Assembly: GCF_009765355.1 (NCBI RefSeq)
Contig: NZ_VTHK01000004.1
Span: 186,001-250,000 of the forward strand
Direction of reading: 5' to 3'
DNA length: 64,000 nucleotides
Source: Amycolatopsis anabasis
GTDB taxonomy: Bacteria; Actinomycetota; Actinomycetes; Mycobacteriales; Pseudonocardiaceae
Shown: positions 9,348 to 18,227 of the stretch, in pieces
How the letters are laid out: every line of letters begins with the position of its first letter
Numbering within the stretch: the first letter of the stretch is position 1
The notes under the pieces: generated by a model
The model's database searches: none
Told to the model about the DNA's origin: nothing
Seen by the model: the letters and a program-made list of their open reading frames with translations, nothing else
Made by a program: the position numbers and the translations under genes

Positions 9348-10295
9348 GGAGTTGACCCATTCGTCGGAGCCGTCGGTGAAGTGCTGGTGCTTCCAGACCG
9401 GCAGGCGGGCCTTGACCTCGTCCACCAGTTCCGCGCAGGCCGCGAAGGCCTCGCCCCGGTGGTCGGCGGCCACCGCGACCGCCAGCGCCACGTCCCCGAT
9501 CTCCAGCGCGCCGAGCCGATGGCTCACCGCGACCGCCCGCACGCCGGTGCGGCCGCCCGCGACCTCGGCGACCACCCGCGCGAGCACGTCCGCCGCGGTG
9601 GGATGGCCCTCGTAGTAGAGCGAACGCACGCCCTTGCCGTGGTCGTGGTCGCGCACCACGCCGCCGAACGTCACCACCGCGCCCGCCGCCGCGTCGCCGA
9701 CGAGTTCGGCGTGCTCGTCGACCGAAAGCGGCGACTCGGTCACCTGCGCCAGGGCGACCCGGGCATGGGTCACCGCGGGCGCGGGGACCGGGGCCGCGGT
9801 GTCCAGCGCGGGCGCGGGCCGCGGGTGGTCGCCGCCGTGGAGCTGGTCCACCGCGTGGTCGAGGATGCCGTCGAGCACGCCGAGGCCGTCCTGCACCCCG
9901 CCCCGCGAACCGGGCAGGTTGATCACCAGGGTCCGCCCGGCGACCCCGGCCACCCCGCGCGAGAGCACGGCGGTCGGCACCGCGGGCAACCCGGCCGAAC
10001 GGATCGCGTCCGCCACCCCGGGCAGCTGGTAGTCCAGCAGCGATTCGGTGACCTGCGGCGTGCGGTCGGTCGGCGAGATCCCGGTGCCACCGGTGGTGAT
10101 CACCACGTCCACCTCGTCCTCGAAGCACGCCCGCAGCGCCTGGGCCACCGGTTCGCCGTCCCGGACGACGAGCGGTTCGGGCACCTCGTAGCCGCGTTCG
10201 GCGAGCCAGGCCACGATCAGCGGGCCGGTGCGATCGGCGTAGACGCCCGCGGCCGCGCGGTTGGAGGCCACCACGACCCGCGCGACGCCCTTCAC
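9342..10295 (-). CDS. Fused MoaB/Mog-MoaE molybdenum cofactor protein
   Basis: A 317-residue fusion. Residues 1-160 are a MoaB/MogA domain (VITTGGTGISPTDRTPQ, INLPGSRGG) that adenylylates molybdopterin. Residues 180-317 are MoaE, the large subunit of molybdopterin synthase, with GAVVTFGGVVRDHD, YYEGH, HRLGALEIGD and the catalytic-lysine region VKARLPVWK. MoaD (6708) is its expected partner. In M. tuberculosis mog and moaE2 are separate neighbours, so here two consecutive pathway steps were joined. GTG 10295 overlaps the moaC stop as GTGA and follows GGAGG. Confidence 0.9.
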   Translation of the reverse strand: MKGVARVVVASNRAAAGVYADRTGPLIVAWLAERGYEVPEPLVVRDGEPVAQALRACFEDEVDVVITTGGTGISPTDRTPQVTESLLDYQLPGVADAIRSAGLPAVPTAVLSRGVAGVAGRTLVINLPGSRGGVQDGLGVLDGILDHAVDQLHGGDHPRPAPALDTAAPVPAPAVTHARVALAQVTESPLSVDEHAELVGDAAAGAVVTFGGVVRDHDHGKGVRSLYYEGHPTAADVLARVVAEVAGGRTGVRAVAVSHRLGALEIGDVALAVAVAADHRGEAFAACAELVDEVKARLPVWKHQHFTDGSDEWVNSP

Positions 10296-10771
10296 CGGCC
10301 CTCCTCCCGCCGCCAGATGCCGCTCTTGCCGCCGACCTTGCGTTCCAGCCGCAACTTGTCCAGGGTCGCCCCCGGATCGACGGCCTTGATCATGTCGTGC
10401 AGGGTCAGCCCGGCGATCGCGACCGCGGTCAGCGCCTCCATCTCGACTCCGGTCCGGTCCGTGGTGCGCGCGGTCGCCTCGATGCGCACGCTGGCGACCC
10501 CCAGTTCGAAGTCGACGTCGACCTTGGACAGCGCGATCTGGTGGCACAGCGGGATGAGCTCGGAGGTGCGTTTCGCCGCCATCACCCCGGCGATCCGCGC
10601 GGTGGCCAGCGCGTCGCCCTTGGGCAGGCCGTTCGAGGACAGCAGCTCGACGACCTCCGCGGTGGTGTGCATCCGCGCGCTCGCGGTCGCGCTGCGGGAA
10701 GTGGCCGCCTTTCCGGAGACGTCCACCATGCGGGCCGCGCCGGCGTCGTCGAGGTGGCTCAGTTCGCTCAT
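10292..10771 (-). CDS. moaC: Cyclic pyranopterin monophosphate synthase MoaC
   Basis: A 159-residue enzyme that rearranges the MoaA product to cyclic pyranopterin monophosphate. Family motifs are MVDVSGKAATSR, GVMAAKRTSELIPLCHQIAL and TGVEMEALTAV, with the catalytic lysine in MIKAVD. It overlaps the moaB-moaE fusion by 4 bp and follows the malic enzyme gene by 22 bp on the same strand. Length and motifs are normal. Confidence 0.95.
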   Translation of the reverse strand: MSELSHLDDAGAARMVDVSGKAATSRSATASARMHTTAEVVELLSSNGLPKGDALATARIAGVMAAKRTSELIPLCHQIALSKVDVDFELGVASVRIEATARTTDRTGVEMEALTAVAIAGLTLHDMIKAVDPGATLDKLRLERKVGGKSGIWRREEGR

Positions 10772-10793
10772 GACCGGAAGACTAGTTCGGCCG

Positions 10794-12191
<1,398 letters not shown>

Positions 12192-12290
12192 GGCACTACC
12201 CCCGCTGGGAAATGTGGATCGGTTACCGATCGAACATTAGACCCGTGACGGAGGCCACTGTGGACCTGATGGGTGACTGACCGGTAACTT

Positions 12291-12479
12291 CTACCGGTTG
12301 ATCTCGGTCTCCGGGTGCACGTACGGCACGGTGTCCAGCGGGAAGGTCACGTCGCCGAACGGGGACAACGCGCCCTGCCGGTCGGCCGCCAGCTCGGAGA
12401 CCGGGTGTTCCCCCTCCGGCACCTTCGGCCAGGTGGGGTCGATCCGCCCGCTCTTCTTGCCGTTGTCGCCCTTGGCCAC
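12291..12479 (-). CDS. Small conserved protein of unknown function (62 aa)
   Basis: A 62-residue hydrophilic protein with no recognised domain, starting MAKGDNGKKSGRIDP and rich in proline and charged residues. GTG 12479 is preceded by GGGAGG with good spacing, and the gene lies between moaC/malic enzyme and the divergent helicase-C3 gene, the position occupied by Rv0863 in M. tuberculosis. I infer a real gene; the homology to Rv0863 is positional only. Confidence 0.6.
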   Translation of the reverse strand: MAKGDNGKKSGRIDPTWPKVPEGEHPVSELAADRQGALSPFGDVTFPLDTVPYVHPETEINR

Positions 12480-12570
12480 CGCATCCTCCCGAGCACTACT
12501 GGGGCTGTCCTAGGACAGTTTGCCTCAACGGCGGCGGGCGCCGATGACCAGGCCGGTATCCTCTCCCGTG

Positions 12571-14811
12571 ATGCCCGCGACCTCTCTTGCGGACTGGCTG
12601 CGCGCCGCGTCCGACGACGCGCTGGCCGCGCTGCTGCAGACCAGGCGCGATCTGGCGACGCCTCCGCCCGCCGACACCGGCGTGCTCGCCACCCGCGCGG
12701 GCACGCCGGGTTCGGTCGCGCGGGCCTGCGAGGACCTGGACACCCGCACCCTGGCCGTGCTGGACGCCCTGCTGCTCGCCGGGGCCGACACCGAGGCCGT
12801 GCCGGTCACCGCGGTCGCCGAACTCGTCGGCGCGGACGTGCGCGCCCCGCTGGACCTGCTCCGCGACCGGGCGGTCGCCTGGGGCGACGACGACGCGGTG
12901 CGCGTGGTGCCCGCGGCGCGCGAGGTGTCCGGCCCGTTCCCGGCCGGGCTCGGCGCCTCCGCACCGGTGCTGGCCGGAACGGACCTCGAGGCGAGGCTCG
13001 GTGAGACGGGCGAAGCCGAGCGCGCGCTGCTGAATACCCTCGCCGCCGGGCCGCCGATCGGGCGCACCCGGGATGCCGCGGTCGACGTGCCGCTGGCCCG
13101 GGCGACCACCCCGGTGCAGCGGCTGCTCGCCCGCGGCCTGCTGCTGCGCCGCGACGACGAGACCGTCGAACTGCCGCGGGAGGTGGGCGTCGCGGTTCGC
13201 GGCGGGCGGATCTTCGCCGAATCGGCGCTGACCGAACCGGAACTGCCGACCAACCCGCACCAAACGTCCACAGTGGACGAAGCCGCCGCGGGCGAGGCGA
13301 TGGAGTTCCTGCGGCAGCTGGAATCACTGCTGACCGCGTGGTCCGCCCAGCCGCCGCCGGTGCTGAAATCCGGCGGGCTCGGCGTGCGGGAACTGCGCAA
13401 GCTGGCGAAGGACCTCGAGGTCGACGACGCCCGCGCGATCCTGCTCGCCGAGCTGGCGGTCGGCGCCGGGCTGGTCGCGGACAGCCAGGCCACCACGCCG
13501 GAATGGGTGCCGACCACGCTCACCGATTCGTGGCTCGCCTCGGCTCCCGGGCAGCGCTGGATCACCGTGGCGCAGGCGTGGCTGGAACTGCCCCGCCTGC
13601 CCGGGCTCGCCGGGCACCGCGACGCGAAGGACCGGCCGATGGCGCCGCTGGCCGAGGAACTGCGGCGGCCGCTCGCGCCGATCGCGCGCCGCCGGGTGCT
13701 CGACGCGCTCGCCGAACTCCCGGACGGCACCGGGGTGGCCGGGGTCGACGAACTGGTGACGGTGCTGGCCTGGCGGGCGCCGCGGCGGGGCGGGCGGCTA
13801 CGCGACGAGACCGTGCGGTGGACCATGGCCGAGGCCGCCGCGCTCGGCGTGATCGCGCTCGGCGCGGTCACCACGGCGACCCGGGCGCTGCTCGCCGACG
13901 ACCGGCCCGGCGCGCTCACCGCGGTGGTCGAGGCCCTGCCGAAGCCGATCGGCCACGTGCTCGTGCAGGCCGATCTGACGGTGGTCGCGCCGGGGCCGCT
14001 GGAACCCGAACTGGCCGCCGAGGTCACCGCGGTCGCCGACGTCGAATCCGCGGGCCACGCCACGGTGTACCGGGTGACCGAGACGTCGGTGCGGCGCGCG
14101 CTGGACTCCGGGCGGACCGCGGACGAACTGCACGAACTCTTCCGGACGCGGTCGGCGACGCCGGTGCCGCAGTCGCTGACCTACCTGATCGACGACGTGG
14201 CGCGGCGGCACGGGCGGTTGCGCGGGGGCGCGGCCGGGTCGTTCCTGCGCTGCGACGACGAGGTGCTGCTCGCGGAGGTGCTCGGCAACCCGGTGTCCGG
14301 GGAGTACGAGCTGCGCAAGATCGCGCCGACCGTGCTGGTGAGCCCGTTGCCGCTGGCCGAGGTGCTGGACGGGTTGCGCGCCGCGGGGTTCGCGCCCGCC
14401 GCGGAGGGCCCCGACGGGCGGGTCGTCGACCTCCGGCCGAGCGGCCGCCGGGTGCCCGCGCGCCCGAAGGCGACCCGCCGGGTGGCGCCCGAACCCGCCG
14501 TCAACGGCGAGCAGATCGCCGCGGTGGTCGCGCACGTGCGGGCGGGCGACCGGGCTTCGGCGACCCGGCGGGGCGAGGCGGTGCGGTTGCCGGGTGGCGG
14601 CGGCGCGGACACCTCGGCGACCCTGGCGCTGCTCGCCCGGGCGACCCGGGAGCGGCGCGAGGTGTGGATCGGGTTCGTGGACTCCCGGGGAACGGCGAGC
14701 CAGCGGATCGTCACGCCGGTCCGGGTGGGCGGCGGGATGCTGGAGGGCACCGACAACGAGCGGTACCCCCTGCACCGCATCACCTCGGCCGCCCTGGTCG
14801 AAGAAGGCTGA
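12571..14811 (+). CDS. Helicase-associated (Helicase_C_3 / XPB N-terminal-like) protein
   Basis: A 746-residue protein resembling Rv0862c-type actinobacterial proteins that carry an XPB/Ssl2 N-terminal-like region (about residues 430-560, with KPIGHVLVQADLTVVAPG) and a C-terminal WYL-like segment (REVWIGFVDSRG). It has no Walker A motif, so it is not itself a helicase. In mycobacteria it is encoded directly beside the XPB helicase, its presumed DNA-repair partner; here the helicase is at 35435, 20 kb away. ATG 12571 (or GTG 12568) follows a TATCCT box at 12557-12562, suggesting a leaderless transcript. Confidence 0.8.
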   Translation: MPATSLADWLRAASDDALAALLQTRRDLATPPPADTGVLATRAGTPGSVARACEDLDTRTLAVLDALLLAGADTEAVPVTAVAELVGADVRAPLDLLRDRAVAWGDDDAVRVVPAAREVSGPFPAGLGASAPVLAGTDLEARLGETGEAERALLNTLAAGPPIGRTRDAAVDVPLARATTPVQRLLARGLLLRRDDETVELPREVGVAVRGGRIFAESALTEPELPTNPHQTSTVDEAAAGEAMEFLRQLESLLTAWSAQPPPVLKSGGLGVRELRKLAKDLEVDDARAILLAELAVGAGLVADSQATTPEWVPTTLTDSWLASAPGQRWITVAQAWLELPRLPGLAGHRDAKDRPMAPLAEELRRPLAPIARRRVLDALAELPDGTGVAGVDELVTVLAWRAPRRGGRLRDETVRWTMAEAAALGVIALGAVTTATRALLADDRPGALTAVVEALPKPIGHVLVQADLTVVAPGPLEPELAAEVTAVADVESAGHATVYRVTETSVRRALDSGRTADELHELFRTRSATPVPQSLTYLIDDVARRHGRLRGGAAGSFLRCDDEVLLAEVLGNPVSGEYELRKIAPTVLVSPLPLAEVLDGLRAAGFAPAAEGPDGRVVDLRPSGRRVPARPKATRRVAPEPAVNGEQIAAVVAHVRAGDRASATRRGEAVRLPGGGGADTSATLALLARATRERREVWIGFVDSRGTASQRIVTPVRVGGGMLEGTDNERYPLHRITSAALVEEG

Positions 14812-14817
14812 CCTGCC

Positions 14818-14871
14818 GGGGGTCGTGAGGGTTTGGACCGGTTAGAACCGGCCGGAGCACTCACGACCCCC
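14818..14871. repeat. Dispersed palindrome, copy 3
   Basis: Starts 7 bp after the helicase-C3 stop. Outer arms GGGGGTCGTGAG and CTCACGACCCCC pair perfectly; the centre is CCGGTTAGAACCGG. This copy is extended by five extra G-C pairs and could terminate transcription. Confidence 0.75.
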
Positions 14872-14892
14872 AGCACTCGGTCACCAAAAAAT

Positions 14893-15030
14893 AGCGGGGG
14901 ACCTTTACTCCCGTTCAACCGTAGTAAAGGTCCCCCGCTCCGGTTGAGCCGTAGCGAAGGTCCCTTCCTCCCGGCTCGGCTGCGCGGAGCGGGGGGTCCC
15001 TTCCTCCCGGCTCGGCTGCGCGGAGCGGGG
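14893..15030. repeat. Perfect 17-bp inverted repeat followed by an exact 36-bp tandem duplication
   Basis: Arms AGCGGGGGACCTTTACT (14893-14909) and its exact complement (14923-14939) enclose a 13-nt loop. A 36-bp unit then occurs twice without mismatch, at 14959-14994 and 14995-15030; its start (GGTCCCTTCCTCC) resembles the inverted-repeat arm. The tract lies between the convergent ends of the helicase-C3 and DUF742 genes. Confidence 0.75.
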
Positions 15031-15041
15031 GCGGGGCGGGG

Positions 15042-15548
15042 TCAGAGGGAGCGCAGGCCCGCGAGGACTCGTTCCATGAATTCGCGGGAAGAGCGGTCAC
15101 CGAACATCAGGCCCGGCTGGTGGATGAGGACCAGGCCCGCGTTGTCCATGTCGCTCACGATCACCTTCACCACGCCGAGCGGCAGCCCGAGGTGCGCGGC
15201 GATCTCCGCGACCGATTTCGATTCGGTGCACAGGTCGCAGATGATCCGGTGCTCGACCGACACCGCGCCCTGGTAGAGGCGGCCCTGCTGGGTGGTGGAG
15301 ACCAGCGCCTCGATGGCGAGTTCGTAGTCCGGGCGGGTGCGGCCGCCGGTGCGGGCGTAGGGCCGGACCATCGACCGCGGCACCGGGGACGGCCGCATCG
15401 CGGACCGGCCCGGCAACGGGGCGCGCGCGTCGACCAGGGCGGGCGATCGCGGCAGGTCGAACCGGGCCGGGGAGTCCAGGTCCCGGTCGGCGCCGCGGTG
15501 CAGCGTCTCCCAGGAGTCGTCCTCGTAATCCCTCCGCGGCGTCATCAC
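15042..15548 (-). CDS. DUF742 protein (conservon CvnC-like), second copy
   Basis: A 168-residue DUF742 protein. The N-terminal 60 residues are low-complexity; the domain (about 62-168) has VRPYARTGGRTRPDYELAIE, a CDLC motif, a winged-helix-like SVAEIAAHLGLPLGVVKVI and the C-terminal REFMERVLAGLR. DUF742 proteins act with a roadblock protein and a small GTPase in conservons. Start GTG 15548 or ATG 15545, 3-6 bp after the roadblock gene. It is a paralogue of the copy at 16962, but no sensor kinase or GTPase adjoins it. Confidence 0.88.
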   Translation of the reverse strand: MMTPRRDYEDDSWETLHRGADRDLDSPARFDLPRSPALVDARAPLPGRSAMRPSPVPRSMVRPYARTGGRTRPDYELAIEALVSTTQQGRLYQGAVSVEHRIICDLCTESKSVAEIAAHLGLPLGVVKVIVSDMDNAGLVLIHQPGLMFGDRSSREFMERVLAGLRSL

Positions 15549-15551
15549 CGG

Positions 15552-15977
15552 CTACCCACGGACGCCACCGCCCTGCAGCTGCGACCGCATCTCCGGCGTG
15601 AGCTGCTGCCCGACCCGGTCGACCAGCAGGGTCATCTCGTAGGCCACGGTGCCGATGTCGCAGGTCGGCGCGGCGAGCACCGCCAGGCACGATCCGTCGC
15701 TGATCGACATCAGGAACAGGTAACCGCGTTCCATCTCCACCACGGTCTGGTTGACCGCGCCCGCCTCGAAGCAGCGCGCCGCGCCGAAGGTGAGGCTGAC
15801 CAGCCCGGAGGCGACCGCGGACAGCTGGTCGGCCCGGTCCTTGGGCAGGCCTTCCGACCCGGCGAGCAGCAATCCGTCCGCGGAGACCACGACCGCATGT
15901 GCGGCACCGGGGACCCTGCGCACGAAATCGGTGATGAGCCAGCCGAAGCTGCCCGCCTGCGGTGCCGACGCTGTCAC
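15552..15977 (-). CDS. Roadblock/LC7 protein (conservon CvnB-like), second copy
   Basis: A 141-residue roadblock/LC7 protein, a GTPase-associated regulator. Nearly the whole length is the domain: [43 protein letters not shown], and the tail [20 protein letters not shown]. It is strikingly similar to the copy at 17775, so a recent duplication is likely. GTG 15977 follows AAGGAGGG. It is first in a two-gene unit with the DUF742 gene, lying 395 bp downstream of the GTPase gene of the complete conservon. Confidence 0.9.
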   Translation of the reverse strand: MTASAPQAGSFGWLITDFVRRVPGAAHAVVVSADGLLLAGSEGLPKDRADQLSAVASGLVSLTFGAARCFEAGAVNQTVVEMERGYLFLMSISDGSCLAVLAAPTCDIGTVAYEMTLLVDRVGQQLTPEMRSQLQGGGVRG

Positions 15978-16372
15978 TGTCCCTCCTTGTCCCCGGGGTC
16001 GCGCGACAATAGCCGCCGTCGCGGACGTCCGCCGTCAGCGTATTCACCGTGTCGACCCTGTCGACCCTGCTCCCGGGGGACTTTCACCACCCTCGGTGCG
16101 CGTTCAAGTGCACTACGCGGTTAATCGATGCAGGACTGCGCATCAATGGTCCACGACCCCGGTCGGCCGCCACGCTCGGTGTTCGCCGAGTCTTCGCAGG
16201 TCAAACCCTACGTGCGAGTAACAACGCGGGAAACGCCCTGTGACGTGCCGGGCGTCGATGGCAGCGGCGCGTCACCACCAGTTGCCACGACTCCCCAAAG
16301 CGGGTGAAGCCTGCGGAGTTCACTCCAACGGCCGCACCACCCTGGGTGGATCCCCAGAAATGGGACCGCGGC
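15978..16372 (-). promoter_or_regulatory. 395-bp gap between the conservon and the extra roadblock/DUF742 pair
   Basis: I see no gene on either strand. It separates the GTPase gene (stop 16373) from the extra roadblock gene (start 15977) and contains a strong AAGGAGGG ribosome-binding site at its end. It is long enough for an independent promoter, so the extra pair may be transcribed separately from the conservon. Confidence 0.4.
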
Positions 16373-16981
16373 TCAGCCCGGCTGCATGGCCGAATCGCGC
16401 GCGATCGCGTGCTGCACGACCGAAATCAGGACCTGCTTGGCCGACTCCCGCTCCCGCGCGTCACACGCCATGATCGGTACGGACGGTGAGATCGTGAGCG
16501 CGTGGCGCACGTCCTCGATCTGGTGGTGCAGCAGCCGGTCGAAGCAGTTGATCGCGACGATGTAGGGCAGCTTGCGGTTCTCGAAGAAGTCGATGGACGG
16601 GAACGCGTCCGCGAGCCGCCGGGTGTCGACCAGGACCACCGCGCCGATCGCGCCCAGCGCCAGGTCGTCCCACATGAACCAGAACCGGTGCTGGCCCGGC
16701 GTGCCGAACACGTAGAGCACCAGATCGGAGTCGAGCGAGATCCGGCCGAAGTCCATGGCCACCGTGGTGGTGGTCTTGTTCGGCGTCGCGGACAGGTCGT
16801 CGACCGACGCGCTCGCCTCGGTCATCGACGCCTCGGTGGTCAATGGATCGATCTCGGAGACCGCCCCGACCAGCGTGGTCTTGCCCGATCCGAACCCGCC
16901 CGCGACCACGATCTTGGCCGATGAGGTCGGCCCCGCGGCCGCCGGCGTGTTCGCGTCGGAGTCAAATTCTCCGAAGCCCAC
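16373..16981 (-). CDS. Conservon small GTPase (CvnD-like)
   Basis: A 202-residue Ras-like GTPase of the actinobacterial conservon/MglA-like group. The P-loop GGFGSGKTT is at about residue 26, a switch region with TTTTVAMDFGRI follows, then FGTPGQ (G3 variant of DxxGQ), and INCFDR as the G4-like motif instead of NKxD. A truncated G4 motif is usual in this group. GTG 16981 overlaps the DUF742 gene by 20 bp. It is the last gene of the kinase-roadblock-DUF742-GTPase operon and probably acts at the membrane with the roadblock protein as its regulator. Confidence 0.92.
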   Translation of the reverse strand: MGFGEFDSDANTPAAAGPTSSAKIVVAGGFGSGKTTLVGAVSEIDPLTTEASMTEASASVDDLSATPNKTTTTVAMDFGRISLDSDLVLYVFGTPGQHRFWFMWDDLALGAIGAVVLVDTRRLADAFPSIDFFENRKLPYIVAINCFDRLLHHQIEDVRHALTISPSVPIMACDARERESAKQVLISVVQHAIARDSAMQPG

Positions 16982-17747
16982 TGAGCACCCTCTCCATGAA
17001 CTCGATACTCGGCCGGTCGCCCACGGTGGAGCTTCCGGAGTGCACCAGGACCAGACCCAGTCCGGCGACGTCACCAATCAACACCCGGACCACCCCGAGC
17101 GGCAGCCGCAGGTAGGCCGCCACCTCGGCCACCGAGCGCGTGTCCAGGCACAGGCCGCAGATCGACCGGTGTTCGGGCACCCGCACCCGGTCGAGCACCC
17201 GCCCGCGTTCGCTGGTGGACACCAGCGCCTCGATGGCCAGGTCATAGGTGGGCCGGGTCCGGCCCTTGGTCCGGAAATACGGCCGCACCAGACCGGAACT
17301 CTCCACCGGCTCCTCGGCCGCCTGCGACGGCAGGGCCGGGATCGGCGGGATCGAACCGCTGCCGCTGCTGCTGCCGGGCCCGGTGAACGCGGCGAACTCG
17401 CCGGACGGGTGGTCGGGCGGCAGCGACGGCCGGCGCCCGGTGTCCGGCGGGCCGCCGAAAAGCTCCGAACCGGGCCCGCCGAGCAGGCGGTCCCGGAAGT
17501 CCTCGACGCTGTACTCCGCGGGTCCGGTGCCTTCCAGCGGCTCCGGCGCCAGCCACGGACCGGTGTCGGCCACGCCGTCGGCGGCCGCGGAACCGTTCGC
17601 CCGCCGCGCCCGCCACTCGCGGTCCACTCTCTCCCGGAAGGTCGTCCAGTCCTCGCCCGCTACCGCGTTGTCCGACTGATCCGGCCACTGCCCGCCGGAC
17701 GAGTTGTCGGCGAGCCAACCCTCATCTCTGGAGCGCCCCGCGTCCAC
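16962..17747 (-). CDS. DUF742 protein (conservon CvnC-like)
   Basis: A 261-residue protein whose C-terminal 115 residues are a DUF742 domain (VRPYFRTKGRTRPTYDLAIE, ICGLC, SVAEVAAYLRLPLGVVRVL, EFMERVLSGLRR). The first 145 residues are a long acidic, proline- and glycine-rich extension absent from the second copy. GTG 17747 has GGAGG 8 nt upstream. It lies 27 bp after the roadblock gene and overlaps the GTPase gene, in the standard conservon order. Confidence 0.92.
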   Translation of the reverse strand: MDAGRSRDEGWLADNSSGGQWPDQSDNAVAGEDWTTFRERVDREWRARRANGSAAADGVADTGPWLAPEPLEGTGPAEYSVEDFRDRLLGGPGSELFGGPPDTGRRPSLPPDHPSGEFAAFTGPGSSSGSGSIPPIPALPSQAAEEPVESSGLVRPYFRTKGRTRPTYDLAIEALVSTSERGRVLDRVRVPEHRSICGLCLDTRSVAEVAAYLRLPLGVVRVLIGDVAGLGLVLVHSGSSTVGDRPSIEFMERVLSGLRRI

Positions 17748-17774
17748 GCCTGTACCTCCGTGCCCGACGCGCGC

Positions 17775-18227
17775 CTACGGGCGCGCGGCTCCCTGCAGTT
17801 GGGCGCGCATTTCGGGGGTCAGCTGCTGACCGACCCGATCCACCAGCAACGTCATCTCGTACACCACGAGACCGATGTCGCTGTCCGGTGAACCGAGCAC
17901 GGCCAGGCAGGAACCGTCCGAAACCGACATCAAGAACATGAAGCCGTTGGCCATCTCGACGACGGTCTGCGCGACCGCACCGCCCTCGAAGACCTTCGCC
18001 GCGCCGCGCGCGAGACTGGTCAGCCCGGAAGCCACCGCGGCGAGCTGGTCCGCCCGGTCCTTGGGCAGACCTCTCGACGCCGCCAGCAGCAACCCGTCCG
18101 CCGAGACCACCACGGCATGCGCCGCGCCGGGGACGCGATGCACGAAATCCGTGATGAGCCACGCGAAACTCCCCGGCTGCCCCTGCTGTTTGGGACCTCC
18201 CGGCTGCATTGCGCCCGCCCGTGTCAC
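17775..18227 (-). CDS. Roadblock/LC7 protein (conservon CvnB-like)
   Basis: A 150-residue roadblock/LC7 domain protein: [63 protein letters not shown] and a tail [12 protein letters not shown]. It probably regulates the GTPase encoded two genes downstream. GTG 18227 overlaps the sensor-kinase stop as GTGA; an internal ATG seven codons later is possible. It is a close paralogue of the protein at 15552. Confidence 0.93.
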   Translation of the reverse strand: MTRAGAMQPGGPKQQGQPGSFAWLITDFVHRVPGAAHAVVVSADGLLLAASRGLPKDRADQLAAVASGLTSLARGAAKVFEGGAVAQTVVEMANGFMFLMSVSDGSCLAVLGSPDSDIGLVVYEMTLLVDRVGQQLTPEMRAQLQGAARP

